A DNA stretch of 64,000 nucleotides from Pseudomonas sp. GM79 (GTDB taxonomy: Bacteria; Pseudomonadota; Gammaproteobacteria; Pseudomonadales; Pseudomonadaceae), in the NCBI RefSeq assembly GCF_000282495.1, contig NZ_AKJE01000076.1, positions 62,001 through 126,000 of the forward strand, read 5' to 3'. Shown one piece after another: positions 43,251 through 52,905 of the stretch. The position numbers were made by a program, and so were the translations under genes. Under the pieces are notes generated by a model, which worked only from the letters and a program-made list of their open reading frames with translations, ran no database searches and was not told where the DNA came from. Every line of letters begins with the position of its first letter. Position 1 is the stretch's first letter.

Positions 43251-46200
43251 AAACGCTCCGGCAGGCTGAAACCGCTGAGTACACGGCTCTTGAACGGGTT
43301 GAAGGCGCTGTTGGCCCGCAGCTCATAAGAGACGCTGGCGCCGTCGACTCGCAGCCGCAGGTTGAAGCGATCCGGCGAGTTGCCGGCGGTCAGGTCCGAT
43401 TGCTCCAGCAGGCGGAACCAGGCCCAAGGCCCGTCCAGGGTGATCCCGGAACGACCGCTGGACGAAGGCGGCATGATCGAGATCCGCACCACGCCGATGC
43501 TGCCGGGGTTGGGCCATTGCATGGAGGTGGGGCGACTCGGGCCGTGGTCGTAGCTCAATTGCTGGCCGTCGAGGTCGAGCAAAAACTGGGTGATGGTGGC
43601 GTCCATCGCCACTGGCTTGAGTTCGAAGCGCACCATCGGCTGGGTGCCACCGGAACGGAAAAATGCATCCCGGATAGTCGCCGCCCGTTGGAAGGTTTGC
43701 AGCACGCCCGGGGCGATGCCGAGCTTCTGCGCGGCGCCCGGCTGCCAACGCCAGGCCTGGGTCGAGGTATCCACGTACGGCTGCAGGTATTTGCGGAAAT
43801 AGTTGTCCATCACCCCGCCCACACCGAAGAACTGGCCGAAGTCGTCCAGGGTCGCATCCCGCGCACTGCCCGGCGACATTGGATAACGCCCGGCCAGGGA
43901 CTGGCGATAGATGTTCACCACTTCGCTGGTCCAGGCCGCGTTCAGTTGATTGCGTACCCCGCCCATCATGCTGTTGGTGGTGGAGTTGACCACCGATTTG
44001 ACCAGGCCCTGCACCAGCGGCGGCTGACGTTCGGCGTTGAGGCTGACCCGTGTCGCGGCCGCTGCGGCCTGGTTCTTGGCTTCGCCGAGCAAGGCGTCGC
44101 CGCTGGCGCCGACCATGGCACTGACCTGCACATACAGGGCGTTCATGTCGGCCAGCAGGCCGTCGATGGCCGCCGGCTCGCCTTCGTTTTTGCTGACGAT
44201 GCTGTTGAGTTCGGCAAAATGCGCGGTGATTGGATCTTCACTGGCATCCGCTGTGTTTTGCGTCGCCTGCTCCTGGCCGAGCAAGGTGCCCAAGCGCTCC
44301 TTGAGCTTGTCGACCCCGCCCTCCACCGGCGCGCCCTTGGCGGCCAGCAGGCGTTCTTCCTGTTGCAGGTCGGTTTCCTTCGCCACTGCTACCAGCAGTT
44401 TTTTCAACGGCGAGGTCGGGCCGGAAATCACCCGCAACACATCGGCGGCCTGGGCCACGCTGGTGATCGGCACGAAGTCGATATCAGCCAGCAAGGCATC
44501 CCACTGGCGCTGGTAATCCTGGAAATACAGGCGGCGCACGTCGGCGGCCAGGCTGACGACGTTCTGTTGTTCTGCCTGGTCGCGACCGAGCACCCACTGC
44601 TCCTCGGCCAGAGTGCCGGTCTGGCTCAGGCTGGTCAGCAAAAACCCTTGGCGGTAACCCTTGGCCGTGAAGAAGCCGCTCAAGGGTTCGCCCAGCGGCT
44701 TGCCACTCTTGCGGCTGAACACCAGCGCGGCATCACGCCCAGCCGCTTCGTTGATACGAAAGTCCGGGATGCCGTCCGGCAGTTTCTGCCGCTTGACCCG
44801 GTCATAGACGCGCTGGGCCACTGGCAGCTGTTGCAACTGCCGGCGCAGATCGTCGATCAGGCGCGGGTCCAGACGTGCGGTGGGCGGATGGCGCTCGAAC
44901 AGTGCCTGCAAGTGCTCCTCCAGGGCCAGACGCTGCTCGGCCGGCAAGTCGCGCGGCAGGCTGCGATCCCAGTCCAGGGCGATCCACGCCTTGATGAAGT
45001 CGGCATCGTAATGCTCGCTGTCGGCGAGCATCAGGTAGGCCTTCAAGCCTTCGTAAAGGAAGTCCGAATTGCCGCCGCCGTGCAGTTGCTCTTCGATGCG
45101 CGTGAGCAAGCGTGGCGCGAAGACCGCGATCAGCAACTTGCGATAGACGCTGCCAGACTCGGCTTCAAGCATGTCGCCCTGATACAGGCCCAGGCCTTCG
45201 GCCCAGTTCGGCGAATCGTCGGCCAGGTGCTTCACCGCGTTGAGCAAAGGCAACACCGCAAGCACGTCCCGTTGTGCCGGGCTGAGGTTCTGCACGGCCT
45301 GGCCCAGGGGCGCTACTTTCTGATCGACTTGCGCGATATACGCCTGGTTGGCGCGGTAACTGACCCACCACAAGGTCCCGACCACCAGCACCAGGGCCAC
45401 GGTCGAGGCTAGAACGCCCCGGGCGATCCACTTGCGCCGACGTTCGACTTTCGGGTTGACCCCCACCAGTCCACGCTCGGCAAAGGCCACGGCGCTGAAG
45501 AGTTTTTCGATGAAGTAACTGCGCCCGGTGCCGTTCTGGCGCGCCAGGTGCTGGCGGTCCAGATTCATGCTCTGGGCCATGGAGCCGATCAGCCGGTCAA
45601 TCGGGCTGCCTTCCTGGGTGCCGCTGGTGAAATACACCCCGCGCAATAGCACCCGCTCTTCAAAGGCGTTGGGTTTGAATACGCCCTCAAGGAAGCTTTG
45701 CAGGCAATCCTTCAACGCGCCGAACTGTTGCGGGAAGCCGTAGATCAGATCGCGCCGCGCCGGGTCGCGTTCCTGTTGCAAACGCTCCACCAAACGATCG
45801 TTGAGGCGCTGTTCCAGGCCGGTGAATTCGCTTTGCAGGTGGGCCAGTGGGCTGTCATTGTTTTTACCGTCGTCCAGGGCAAAGGTCATGCCCCAGACCT
45901 GCGCTCGTTCTTCCTTGCTCAGGGTATCGAAATACTCCATGAACCCTGGCACCAGATCGAGCTTGGTCAGCATCAGGTAGATCGGAAAGCGCACGCCCAG
46001 TTGCGTGTACAGCTCCTGGATACGCAGGCGGATCGCGGCGGCATGGGCAGCACGCTCGGCGTCGCTGCCCAGCAGCAAGTCGGAGAGGCTGATGGCGATA
46101 AACGCGCCGTCGATCGGACGCCGGGCCCGCTGTTTCTTCAACAGGCCGAGAAACCCCAGCCACGCGGCTTTATCGACTGTCGCGTCGCTGTCCTGGGTGG

Positions 46201-46747
46201 TGTAGCGCCCTGCGGTGTCGAGCAGCACGGCCTGATCGGTAAACCACCAATCGCAATTGCGCGTGCCACCGACACCACGGACTGCCCCGGCGCCCAACTG
46301 CGCCGCCAACGGAAAATGCAGCCCGGAATTGACCAGCGCCGTGGTCTTGCCCGACCCCGGTGGGCCGATGATCACGTACCACGGCAGTTCATACAGGTTA
46401 CGGCGCTCGTCACCGCCCAGCTTGGCTTTCTTCAACAGCGCCAAGGCTTCGTCCATGCGCTGACGCAGGGTTTCGAGCTCCTCGGAGGTGGCGATGCTGG
46501 TCGGGTCCGGCGGTGTTTGCGCCGCCAGGCTGCGCATCACTTCGGCGGCCTGTCGGCGCGCCTGGATGATGCGAAACACCCGGTAGGCGATCCACACCGC
46601 GAACACCAGAATGATCAGCGCCCAGCGCCGACCTTCGGGCACCAGGAATTCGAGCAGCGGCCCGACAAACCAGATGATCAGGCTCAGGGCGATCAGCCCC
46701 AGCAACGGAATGACCCAGCGGATGATAAAACCGAAAAACGCCTTCAC
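43247..46747 (-). CDS. tssM: TssM (IcmF) inner-membrane protein of locus B
   Basis: 1166 residues. N-terminal membrane segments (IIRWVIPLLGLIALSLIIWF and WALIILVFAVWIAYRVF), Walker A GPPGSGKTTAL near 130, a third membrane segment near 445 (VLASTVALVLVVGTLWW) and a long periplasmic domain. Homologous along its length to the locus A TssM but clearly divergent. The start overlaps the tssL stop by ATGA. Confidence 0.96.
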   Translation of the reverse strand: MKAFFGFIIRWVIPLLGLIALSLIIWFVGPLLEFLVPEGRRWALIILVFAVWIAYRVFRIIQARRQAAEVMRSLAAQTPPDPTSIATSEELETLRQRMDEALALLKKAKLGGDERRNLYELPWYVIIGPPGSGKTTALVNSGLHFPLAAQLGAGAVRGVGGTRNCDWWFTDQAVLLDTAGRYTTQDSDATVDKAAWLGFLGLLKKQRARRPIDGAFIAISLSDLLLGSDAERAAHAAAIRLRIQELYTQLGVRFPIYLMLTKLDLVPGFMEYFDTLSKEERAQVWGMTFALDDGKNNDSPLAHLQSEFTGLEQRLNDRLVERLQQERDPARRDLIYGFPQQFGALKDCLQSFLEGVFKPNAFEERVLLRGVYFTSGTQEGSPIDRLIGSMAQSMNLDRQHLARQNGTGRSYFIEKLFSAVAFAERGLVGVNPKVERRRKWIARGVLASTVALVLVVGTLWWVSYRANQAYIAQVDQKVAPLGQAVQNLSPAQRDVLAVLPLLNAVKHLADDSPNWAEGLGLYQGDMLEAESGSVYRKLLIAVFAPRLLTRIEEQLHGGGNSDFLYEGLKAYLMLADSEHYDADFIKAWIALDWDRSLPRDLPAEQRLALEEHLQALFERHPPTARLDPRLIDDLRRQLQQLPVAQRVYDRVKRQKLPDGIPDFRINEAAGRDAALVFSRKSGKPLGEPLSGFFTAKGYRQGFLLTSLSQTGTLAEEQWVLGRDQAEQQNVVSLAADVRRLYFQDYQRQWDALLADIDFVPITSVAQAADVLRVISGPTSPLKKLLVAVAKETDLQQEERLLAAKGAPVEGGVDKLKERLGTLLGQEQATQNTADASEDPITAHFAELNSIVSKNEGEPAAIDGLLADMNALYVQVSAMVGASGDALLGEAKNQAAAAATRVSLNAERQPPLVQGLVKSVVNSTTNSMMGGVRNQLNAAWTSEVVNIYRQSLAGRYPMSPGSARDATLDDFGQFFGVGGVMDNYFRKYLQPYVDTSTQAWRWQPGAAQKLGIAPGVLQTFQRAATIRDAFFRSGGTQPMVRFELKPVAMDATITQFLLDLDGQQLSYDHGPSRPTSMQWPNPGSIGVVRISIMPPSSSGRSGITLDGPWAWFRLLEQSDLTAGNSPDRFNLRLRVDGASVSYELRANSAFNPFKSRVLSGFSLPERL

Positions 46748-48042
46748 TCGACCCCCTCCGCCAACACTGTGATTTCGACCCGACGGTTGCGTGCGCGGCC
46801 CTCTGTTGTAGCGTTCGAGGCCAACGGTTCGGTGTCGCTGCGGCCTTCGGCACTGAAGCGTTCAGGCTGGCCGGTCTTGGCCGAAAGGATTTGCAGCACC
46901 GAATTGGCCCGCGCTTCGGACAAGGCCCAATTCGATGGAAACCGCAAAGTGGCAATCGGGCGATTGTCACTGTGGCCGGTCACCCGGACCTGGCCCTTGA
47001 CCTTGCGAATGGCATCGGCGATGCGCAGCATCAGCGGCTGGAAATTGTCGACGATGCTGGCGCTGCCCGAGGCGAACAGCTCATCGCCACGGATGGTCAC
47101 CACTGAACGGTCAACGGCATCTTCCACAGCGACCCGACCGGCCTTGATTTCATCGGCGAGGAAGCCTGCCAGGCGGGGACGCTCGATCAGTTTCGGTTGC
47201 ACCACCGGACGGTCGATGGCCTGCACCGGGATCTCGCCCAGCGCATGGATATTTTTAAACACCGGCTCGGCATCGGCGGCCAGTTTCAAGCGCAGGCCGA
47301 ACAGCAGTGCCAGCAGCAACGCCACGCCGATGGCCACGGCAATCCAAGGCGGCATGAACTGCGCCAGCCGGTCGCGGGCCACGGTGACGCCGCGCCAATG
47401 GGGCGACAGTTCACGCTCATAATCGCCACGAGCGCTGCGGATGACCGCACTGGTGCGTTCACGCAAGGCTTCCAGTTGGCTGCGACCGTCGTTCATGACC
47501 CGATAACGCCCTTCGAAACCCAGGCACATGCACAGGTACAAAAGCTCCAGCAGATACAAACGTTCGCGGGGACTTTGCAGGCAATGTTCCAACAGCTGGA
47601 ACACCTTCTCGCCGCCCCAGGCTTCGTTGTGCACGGTGATCAGCAGGCTCTGTTTGCCCCAGTCGCTGGCACCACCCCACGGTGTACTCAACACCGCTTC
47701 ATCCAGGGCGGTGCACAAGGCGTAACGGGCCAGCAACACATCGTTGCGCACCACGCCGGCAGCCTCGGCCCGCTCCTCGAACTGGCGCAGGTAGGCCAGT
47801 AATTGCGCACGCAGGCTCGCCGGCGCCGGGTGGGCAATGGTGTTGCGCAAGCGGGTCAGCAAAGCCAGCAACGGGCCAGCAGCGCTCTCCAGGGGGTTGA
47901 GACCTTCGGCCGTGCCGATCAAAAGCGGCGCGGCGGGCATCGAAAGTGGCGCGGCCTGGGCGCGACCAGCCTCCGGGCGGACCGGGTCGGCGCCACGGCC
48001 ACCGGGTGTCGGCATGAATTGGGTACGATCGTCGTTGCTCAT
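46744..48042 (-). CDS. tssL: TssL with C-terminal OmpA-like domain, locus B
   Basis: 432 residues. The DotU domain (about 40-235) has DEAVLSTPWGGASDW and HNEAWGGEKVFQL, one membrane segment follows (IAVAIGVALLLALLFGL), then an OmpA-like peptidoglycan-binding domain (about 300-430) with GHSDNRPIATLRFPSNW and EGRSDTEPLASN. Fused-OmpA TssL anchors the membrane complex to the cell wall, as in H1-T6SS. The locus A paralogue lacks this domain. Six bases separate it from tssK. Confidence 0.95.
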   Translation of the reverse strand: MSNDDRTQFMPTPGGRGADPVRPEAGRAQAAPLSMPAAPLLIGTAEGLNPLESAAGPLLALLTRLRNTIAHPAPASLRAQLLAYLRQFEERAEAAGVVRNDVLLARYALCTALDEAVLSTPWGGASDWGKQSLLITVHNEAWGGEKVFQLLEHCLQSPRERLYLLELLYLCMCLGFEGRYRVMNDGRSQLEALRERTSAVIRSARGDYERELSPHWRGVTVARDRLAQFMPPWIAVAIGVALLLALLFGLRLKLAADAEPVFKNIHALGEIPVQAIDRPVVQPKLIERPRLAGFLADEIKAGRVAVEDAVDRSVVTIRGDELFASGSASIVDNFQPLMLRIADAIRKVKGQVRVTGHSDNRPIATLRFPSNWALSEARANSVLQILSAKTGQPERFSAEGRSDTEPLASNATTEGRARNRRVEITVLAEGVE

Positions 48043-48048
48043 TGCGGT

Positions 48049-49383
48049 TTATCCTCGGATCGCCCAGAAAGCCAGGTTCAGCCCCGGGAATTGCCCCGCG
48101 ATGTAGAACGCAAAGCCGCCGGAGTTGGCCAGTTGCTGCCAATGCTCGCTGCCCCGGTCCAGTTCGTAATAGGTGGAGCCGGCGTGATACGGGATCTGCC
48201 GTGGCGCCACCGGCAGCGGCAGCAGGCCAATGCCCGGTAATTGCAGGTTGACCAGGTTGCGGATGTGCTCCACCGAGCCGACTTTGCTCTGTTGGCCGAA
48301 GTGGCCGCGCAGGGTTTCGGCGGGCACGTCGGCGCGCACCACCAGAATGAAACTGGCGCTGTCGAGCAGGGACTTGTCGGCCAGCATCGCGACGTGGACG
48401 CCGTAGGCTTTTTCGACGATCGGAATCGGCGTGGCCTTGCTGTCGATCAGCATCGACAGCGCCTCACGCAGGGCTTGCATCACCGGCGCGAAACTCAGCG
48501 CCAAGTCATCGTGCTGGTATTGCGGGTATTCCTGGGGCCGCCGCCCGGAAGCGGTAAAGGTCGAGAACTCCCCGGCCAGACTCACCAGCTCGCTGTAGAA
48601 CCGCTCGGGGTGCAACGGACTCAACTGGCTCAAGTGCTGGATCAACGGCTGGGCACGGTTGACCAGTTGCAGCAGCATGAAATCGGCAATCTCCGAGGCA
48701 CCGCCGGCACCGGACGCCACCACTCGCCCGGCGAGGGCTTCGCCGCGCTGATGAAGCAAGCCCAGCAGTTCGCTGCGAAACGCCGCCAGGGGATTGGAGG
48801 CGACCACATCCAGCAGCGGCGGGATGTAAGTGTCGTCGAGCACCAAGGCTCGGTCGGCGCGTTTTTCCTTGATTCGTACCAGGCCGATGGCGGCGTAGTC
48901 GCTGATGCCATCCTGGGCTACCAACAATCGCAGCGCTCTCGACCCCACGGCCACGGGGGCCTGGTTTTCGAACGGCGCGTTGTCGTCCCGTACTTCGCGA
49001 ACCTGGCTCACGTAGCGCGCAGCGCCCAGGGCTTCGCCTTCGTCAACGGTATCTCGCGCACCGGCGCGCTTGAGCGGCAAGGCCAGGTACACCAAGCCAT
49101 CGCGCAGGTTGTCATCGACATTCAGCGGGCTCGGCGCCAGGTCATCCTGGGGAATGTTGAATGGCGTGCCGTCCGGCAACAGGCCCCGTGCCGAGATGAT
49201 CGCCAGCTTGCCCTGGGCCAGCAGCCCCTGGTCGATCAGCAATTCGGAGAAACCCCAGGCGCCGGCCGACAACGGGCGGCTCCGGGCGTCGATGAGGTTC
49301 TCCAGGTAACGGTCATGCTGCTGAAAGTGCTGCGTTCCAATGAACATGCCTTCCGACCAGACCACACGATTGTTCCAGGACAT
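48049..49383 (-). CDS. tssK: TssK baseplate protein of locus B
   Basis: 444 residues from the ATG at 49383, with GGAG about 6 bases upstream. Conserved N-terminal VVWSEGMFIGTQHFQQ and C-terminal GGFAFYIAGQFPGLNLAFWAIRG. Functions as the link between the baseplate and the membrane complex. It lies 16 bases downstream of tssJ. Confidence 0.95.
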   Translation of the reverse strand: MSWNNRVVWSEGMFIGTQHFQQHDRYLENLIDARSRPLSAGAWGFSELLIDQGLLAQGKLAIISARGLLPDGTPFNIPQDDLAPSPLNVDDNLRDGLVYLALPLKRAGARDTVDEGEALGAARYVSQVREVRDDNAPFENQAPVAVGSRALRLLVAQDGISDYAAIGLVRIKEKRADRALVLDDTYIPPLLDVVASNPLAAFRSELLGLLHQRGEALAGRVVASGAGGASEIADFMLLQLVNRAQPLIQHLSQLSPLHPERFYSELVSLAGEFSTFTASGRRPQEYPQYQHDDLALSFAPVMQALREALSMLIDSKATPIPIVEKAYGVHVAMLADKSLLDSASFILVVRADVPAETLRGHFGQQSKVGSVEHIRNLVNLQLPGIGLLPLPVAPRQIPYHAGSTYYELDRGSEHWQQLANSGGFAFYIAGQFPGLNLAFWAIRG

Positions 49384-49399
49384 GGGGGGCTCCGATTGT

Positions 49400-49912
49400 T
49401 TATTGGGCAGGGCTGGATGGGGAAACCACGACGGCGCTGCGCACGGCTCGCACGTCGAGGCTGATCTGGTATTCGGTGTATTGGCGCGGCGGGACATTCA
49501 TCACCGCGCGCCACAACGACTGATCCAGCTCGCGATACCCCACCAGCACGCCGATATGGCGGGTGGCCGGGTCGAGGTCGCGCTGCAGGCTCAACTGCTG
49601 GCCGGGCTGGATCAGCACTTCGTCCTGATCGATCAGATCGGCGCCGAGCGTCGCCTGGGCCCGTTCGGCCAGTGCGAAATAATCGGAACGGCCGAAGGTG
49701 GCGGCATTTTTCAATTCGAAAATACGCACCCGGACCGGGGCTGGCTGACCAGTGGCGCCGGGGTTGAGCCCGGCAATGGCGTGAAAGTGCAACTCGACGG
49801 CGGCCGTATCGGCCTCGGCCTCAGCCTCTGAAGGCTGGGGTTTGGCCGCATCCTTGGCACATGCGGTCAGCAGAAGCGCGGTGGCAACTGCGAGTAAAAA
49901 CCTGGGAATCAT
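49400..49912 (-). CDS. tssJ: TssJ outer-membrane lipoprotein of locus B
   Basis: 170 residues. The signal peptide ends in lipobox LTAC at residue 18. The mature domain has VRVRIFELKN and IQPGQQLSLQRDL, typical of the TssJ beta-sandwich. An acidic linker (EAEAEADTAAVE) separates the lipid anchor from the fold. It follows fha by 75 bases. Confidence 0.94.
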   Translation of the reverse strand: MIPRFLLAVATALLLTACAKDAAKPQPSEAEAEADTAAVELHFHAIAGLNPGATGQPAPVRVRIFELKNAATFGRSDYFALAERAQATLGADLIDQDEVLIQPGQQLSLQRDLDPATRHIGVLVGYRELDQSLWRAVMNVPPRQYTEYQISLDVRAVRSAVVVSPSSPAQ

Positions 49913-49987
49913 CCTGCGTCCTCAATGACGTTTCAGCTATCCGTTGTTCCGTTTTTTGCTATGAATGGCGCTACGCGATGGCGACGC

Positions 49988-51394
49988 TCAGCCGCGGCGC
50001 TGCCTTGTACTGTGTTCTTCGTAGGCGCGGCTGAATTCACGACCGAACAGGTCCTGGAAATCCTCTTGGGCCTCGCGGGAAATATTGCTGTAGAGCTCGG
50101 TGAACTGCTGCCAGTACTGGGCCTGTCGCGAACCACTGAAAATGCTCGACAGGCCACCGGGCTTGCCCATGCGCTCTTCCAGTTGCGCCGGCTCGAAGCG
50201 CGCCAAGAGGTGTTTGATCGCCGCTTCCACGCCGGCCATCACCGCCAATTGGTGGGCACGCAAGTCATCGAAGCTGTCGCGCACAGCCAGGTCCGGCGCC
50301 ATGAACGCCTGATTGCTGTGGCGCAACAGCAACAGCAATGCTTCATCGACGTTGGGAGCGAATTTCAGCGGGTTGTTTTCCACCGGTTGAATCATCGTCT
50401 GCTGAATGCGGAACTCGCCCTTGAGGCTGCTACGGGCGCGCAAGACATCGATCAGGCCTTCGACCATCAGCCGATAACTGCGGCCGATGCTTTCCATTTG
50501 TGCCTCGGCCTGGGCCTTGTCCAGGCGCACTTGATCCAGCCCGGCACCGCGCAGAAAGGCTTGCAACAGGTCGGGTTGAGATTTGTCGGCCGGGCTGACC
50601 GGATCGACCAGGCGTTCGACGACGGCCACGGGCGGTTCGCAAAGGGGTGCCGGTTCGATCGGTACGTTGATGTGAGGTACGGATGGCGGCGCAACCTCTG
50701 TAACAGGCAGCGGGGCGATCGCCACCGGTGCAGGCTTGTCGCTGAACAGGTCCCAATCTTCCGGAATCACCGGGGCCGACACCAGCGGTGCAGGCCCGGC
50801 CACGGGCGTTGGGCCAGGGATCGGGGTCGGTGGGCGGAAGTCGTGCTGCTCGGCCGGGACATGGTCGGGCTGGGTGGCCGGCGGGACGCTGGTCGGTGTC
50901 AGAAAGTCGAACAGGTCCGGCATCGTGTCCATGGCCGATACGCCCTGAAAATGCGCAGGTGGTGCCACGGGCAACGACGTCGGCGTATTCACGACGGCGC
51001 CCTGACGCCCGATCAGGGCTTCGAAGCTGCTGGACGAATTGGCGAAAGGGTTGCCATCGGTCACCGGCAGACTGAAATCGATACGCGCCTGGATTTCATA
51101 ATCACCGATGCGGATAACTTCGCCATCTTGCAACGGCTCGCTGTTGCCCTTGCGCAGACGAATACCGGCCTTGACCAATTCCACACCGTTAGTGCTGTTA
51201 TCAGTTAAGTAATACCGGCCATCTTTATATTGAATAACGCAATGTTTGCCGGACACCAAACGCTCTGGATCGGGCAATACCCAGTCATTATCAGAATTAC
51301 GGCCAATTGCCATCACACCCTGATCCATGGATTTCTCAGGGCACTGGCCAGGGGTAATTTTGTGATAACTAGTGATAGTCAAACACAGCGACAT
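49988..51394 (-). CDS. fha1: Fha1-like FHA scaffold protein of locus B
   Basis: 468 residues. The N-terminal FHA domain (about 20-100) shows IGRNSDNDWVLPD, VSGKHCVIQY and TDNSTNGVEL. A long Pro-rich linker (about 130-270) contains candidate threonine phosphosites, and the conserved C-terminal domain (about 280-465) ends in FGREFSRAYEEHS. In H1-T6SS PpkA phosphorylates Fha1 to start assembly. A strong AAGGAGG lies 5 bases upstream of the ATG. It is the first gene of the leftward operon of locus B. Confidence 0.95.
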   Translation of the reverse strand: MSLCLTITSYHKITPGQCPEKSMDQGVMAIGRNSDNDWVLPDPERLVSGKHCVIQYKDGRYYLTDNSTNGVELVKAGIRLRKGNSEPLQDGEVIRIGDYEIQARIDFSLPVTDGNPFANSSSSFEALIGRQGAVVNTPTSLPVAPPAHFQGVSAMDTMPDLFDFLTPTSVPPATQPDHVPAEQHDFRPPTPIPGPTPVAGPAPLVSAPVIPEDWDLFSDKPAPVAIAPLPVTEVAPPSVPHINVPIEPAPLCEPPVAVVERLVDPVSPADKSQPDLLQAFLRGAGLDQVRLDKAQAEAQMESIGRSYRLMVEGLIDVLRARSSLKGEFRIQQTMIQPVENNPLKFAPNVDEALLLLLRHSNQAFMAPDLAVRDSFDDLRAHQLAVMAGVEAAIKHLLARFEPAQLEERMGKPGGLSSIFSGSRQAQYWQQFTELYSNISREAQEDFQDLFGREFSRAYEEHSTRQRRG

Positions 51395-51799
51395 CTTGCC
51401 TCCTTGCTGAACACTTTGCGCGCGGGCGAATCGGGATTAACTCCCGCCAGACTCGCTCCGACAACCTTGCAAAAACAACCTTGAAACGGCTTTTTACCAG
51501 CATGATTGCTGATCTTAACCGGCTTGCGTGACAAAAAAACCTGCATCAGTGCCTGCTTCGACCTATCGGTCGCGCGGGTTGTTAAGCACTTCACATCTGT
51601 CACACAGAGGAAATAGCTTACCTTGACAAGCCATAAGTACTACACCAAAAATGCACAACTTCTTGAATATCAATGATGGCACTTTAAGATCACTGCGTAT
51701 CCAAAGGGCCATTACACTCAAGGAAACATGTGAAGTTCCACTTGGAACTAACGTGTGAACAGCCCGACTGTCAGTCGGGCGATATGGAGATCAAATTCA
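51395..51799. promoter_or_regulatory. Divergent promoter/leader region fha1-tssA
   Basis: 405 bases, AT-rich in the centre, with divergent genes on either side. A TTGACA hexamer lies at 51623-51628 but without a good -10 at 17 bases. Two hairpins lie just upstream of tssA: AGTTCCA/TGGAACT (51734-51749) and GCCCGACT/AGTCGGGC (51762-51780). ATATGGAGATC at 51782-51792 contains the ANGGAN core recognised by RsmA/CsrA and is also the probable tssA ribosome-binding site. A half-site ATGATGGCACT (51673-51683) matches the 23-bp palindrome at 27762-27784. In P. aeruginosa the equivalent leaders are Gac/Rsm targets; here that is inference. Confidence 0.55.
51762..51780 (+). promoter_or_regulatory. Leader hairpin upstream of tssA
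   Basis: Perfect 8-bp stem GCCCGACT (51762-51769) and AGTCGGGC (51773-51780) with a 3-base loop, ending 5 bases before the GGAG that serves the tssA GTG start. Its position suggests a role in translation control or message stability rather than termination, since no T-tract follows. Confidence 0.45.
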
Positions 51800-52825
51800 G
51801 TGGAAGTGTCTTTGCTGCTTGCCGCCGTTTCCGCGACTTCGCCTTGCGGCGAAGATTTGGAATATGACGCGGATTTTTTGCGCCTGGAACGCGATTCCCA
51901 AGGCCAGCCCGAGCGCAGCATGGGCGATTCGATATTGCCTGCCGCCCCCCCTGAATGGCGCAGCATCCAGCAGCAAAGTCTGGTTTTGTTGCAACGCAGC
52001 AAAGACCTGCGTATCACCCATTTCCTTTTGCAAAGCTCCCTTGCCCTCGAAGGCGTCACCGGCCTGGCCCGCGTCCTGACACTGATCAGCGAATTGCTCA
52101 AGCAATACTGGGCCGACCTGCATCCGCGCCTGGATGCCGAAGACGACAACGACCCCACCGTGCGCATCAATGCCCTCGCCGGCCTGACGTCCGATGCCAC
52201 CATTCGCCTGCTGCGCGAAAGCATCCTGGCCCGTTCGCGAACCTTTGGTGCTGTCAGCCTGCGCGCCGCCGCCAATGCCAGCGGCCTGCAAAGCTTCCCT
52301 GACGAAAACCTCGGCGCCGAGCAGCTCGCCGGGGCGTTCCTGGACAGCGATCCCGAACAGTTGGAAATCACTCGCGCCGCTTTGCACGAGGCCCGCAGCG
52401 TCGCCGAGGCCATCGAGCAACAGGTCAGCGAACACATCGGTTCCGCCCAGGGCGTTGACCTTGGCCCATTGAAGCAACCGCTCAAAATGGCCTTGCAGAT
52501 TCTCGGCCAGTTCGCCCCCCAGAGCGGCGACAGCCCCCTGCCCGATACCCTCGGCGAAGACAGCACCGCGCCGGTTGAATATGCCACCACACCGAGCGCA
52601 CCGCGCAGTACCGGTACTGGCGAAATCAACAACCGCGACGACGTGCTGCGCAGCCTGGACCGGATTCTTGCGTACTACACCCGTCATGAGCCCTCCAGCC
52701 CGCTGCCGGTGCTGTTGAACCGGGCGAAGAATCTGGTGCACGCCGACTTTGCGGCCATCGTGCGCAACCTGATTCCCGATGGCATGAGCCAATTTGAAAA
52801 CCTGCGCGGACCAGACAGCGAATAA
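51800..52825 (+). CDS. tssA: TssA (ImpA-type) of locus B
   Basis: About 341 residues from the GTG at 51800. That start leaves the typical TssA N-terminus VEVSLLLAAVSATSPCGEDL and has GGAG 10 bases upstream; an in-frame GTG at 51755 would place the start inside the leader hairpin region. The ImpA_N domain (about 1-190) includes LEYDADFLRLERDSQG and DLHPRLDAEDDNDPT; the C-terminal part (from about 270) ends in the ring-forming NRDDVLRSLDRILAYYTRHE...DFAAIVRNLIPDG. Short TssA1-type, first gene of the rightward operon. Confidence 0.93.
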   Translation: MEVSLLLAAVSATSPCGEDLEYDADFLRLERDSQGQPERSMGDSILPAAPPEWRSIQQQSLVLLQRSKDLRITHFLLQSSLALEGVTGLARVLTLISELLKQYWADLHPRLDAEDDNDPTVRINALAGLTSDATIRLLRESILARSRTFGAVSLRAAANASGLQSFPDENLGAEQLAGAFLDSDPEQLEITRAALHEARSVAEAIEQQVSEHIGSAQGVDLGPLKQPLKMALQILGQFAPQSGDSPLPDTLGEDSTAPVEYATTPSAPRSTGTGEINNRDDVLRSLDRILAYYTRHEPSSPLPVLLNRAKNLVHADFAAIVRNLIPDGMSQFENLRGPDSE

Positions 52826-52905
52826 AAGCGAACGGATCACGCAGTCACGTCACCGGTACCACCGATGACGCCAACACCGTCGCTTGAGCGACCAGGAGCA
52901 GCAAC

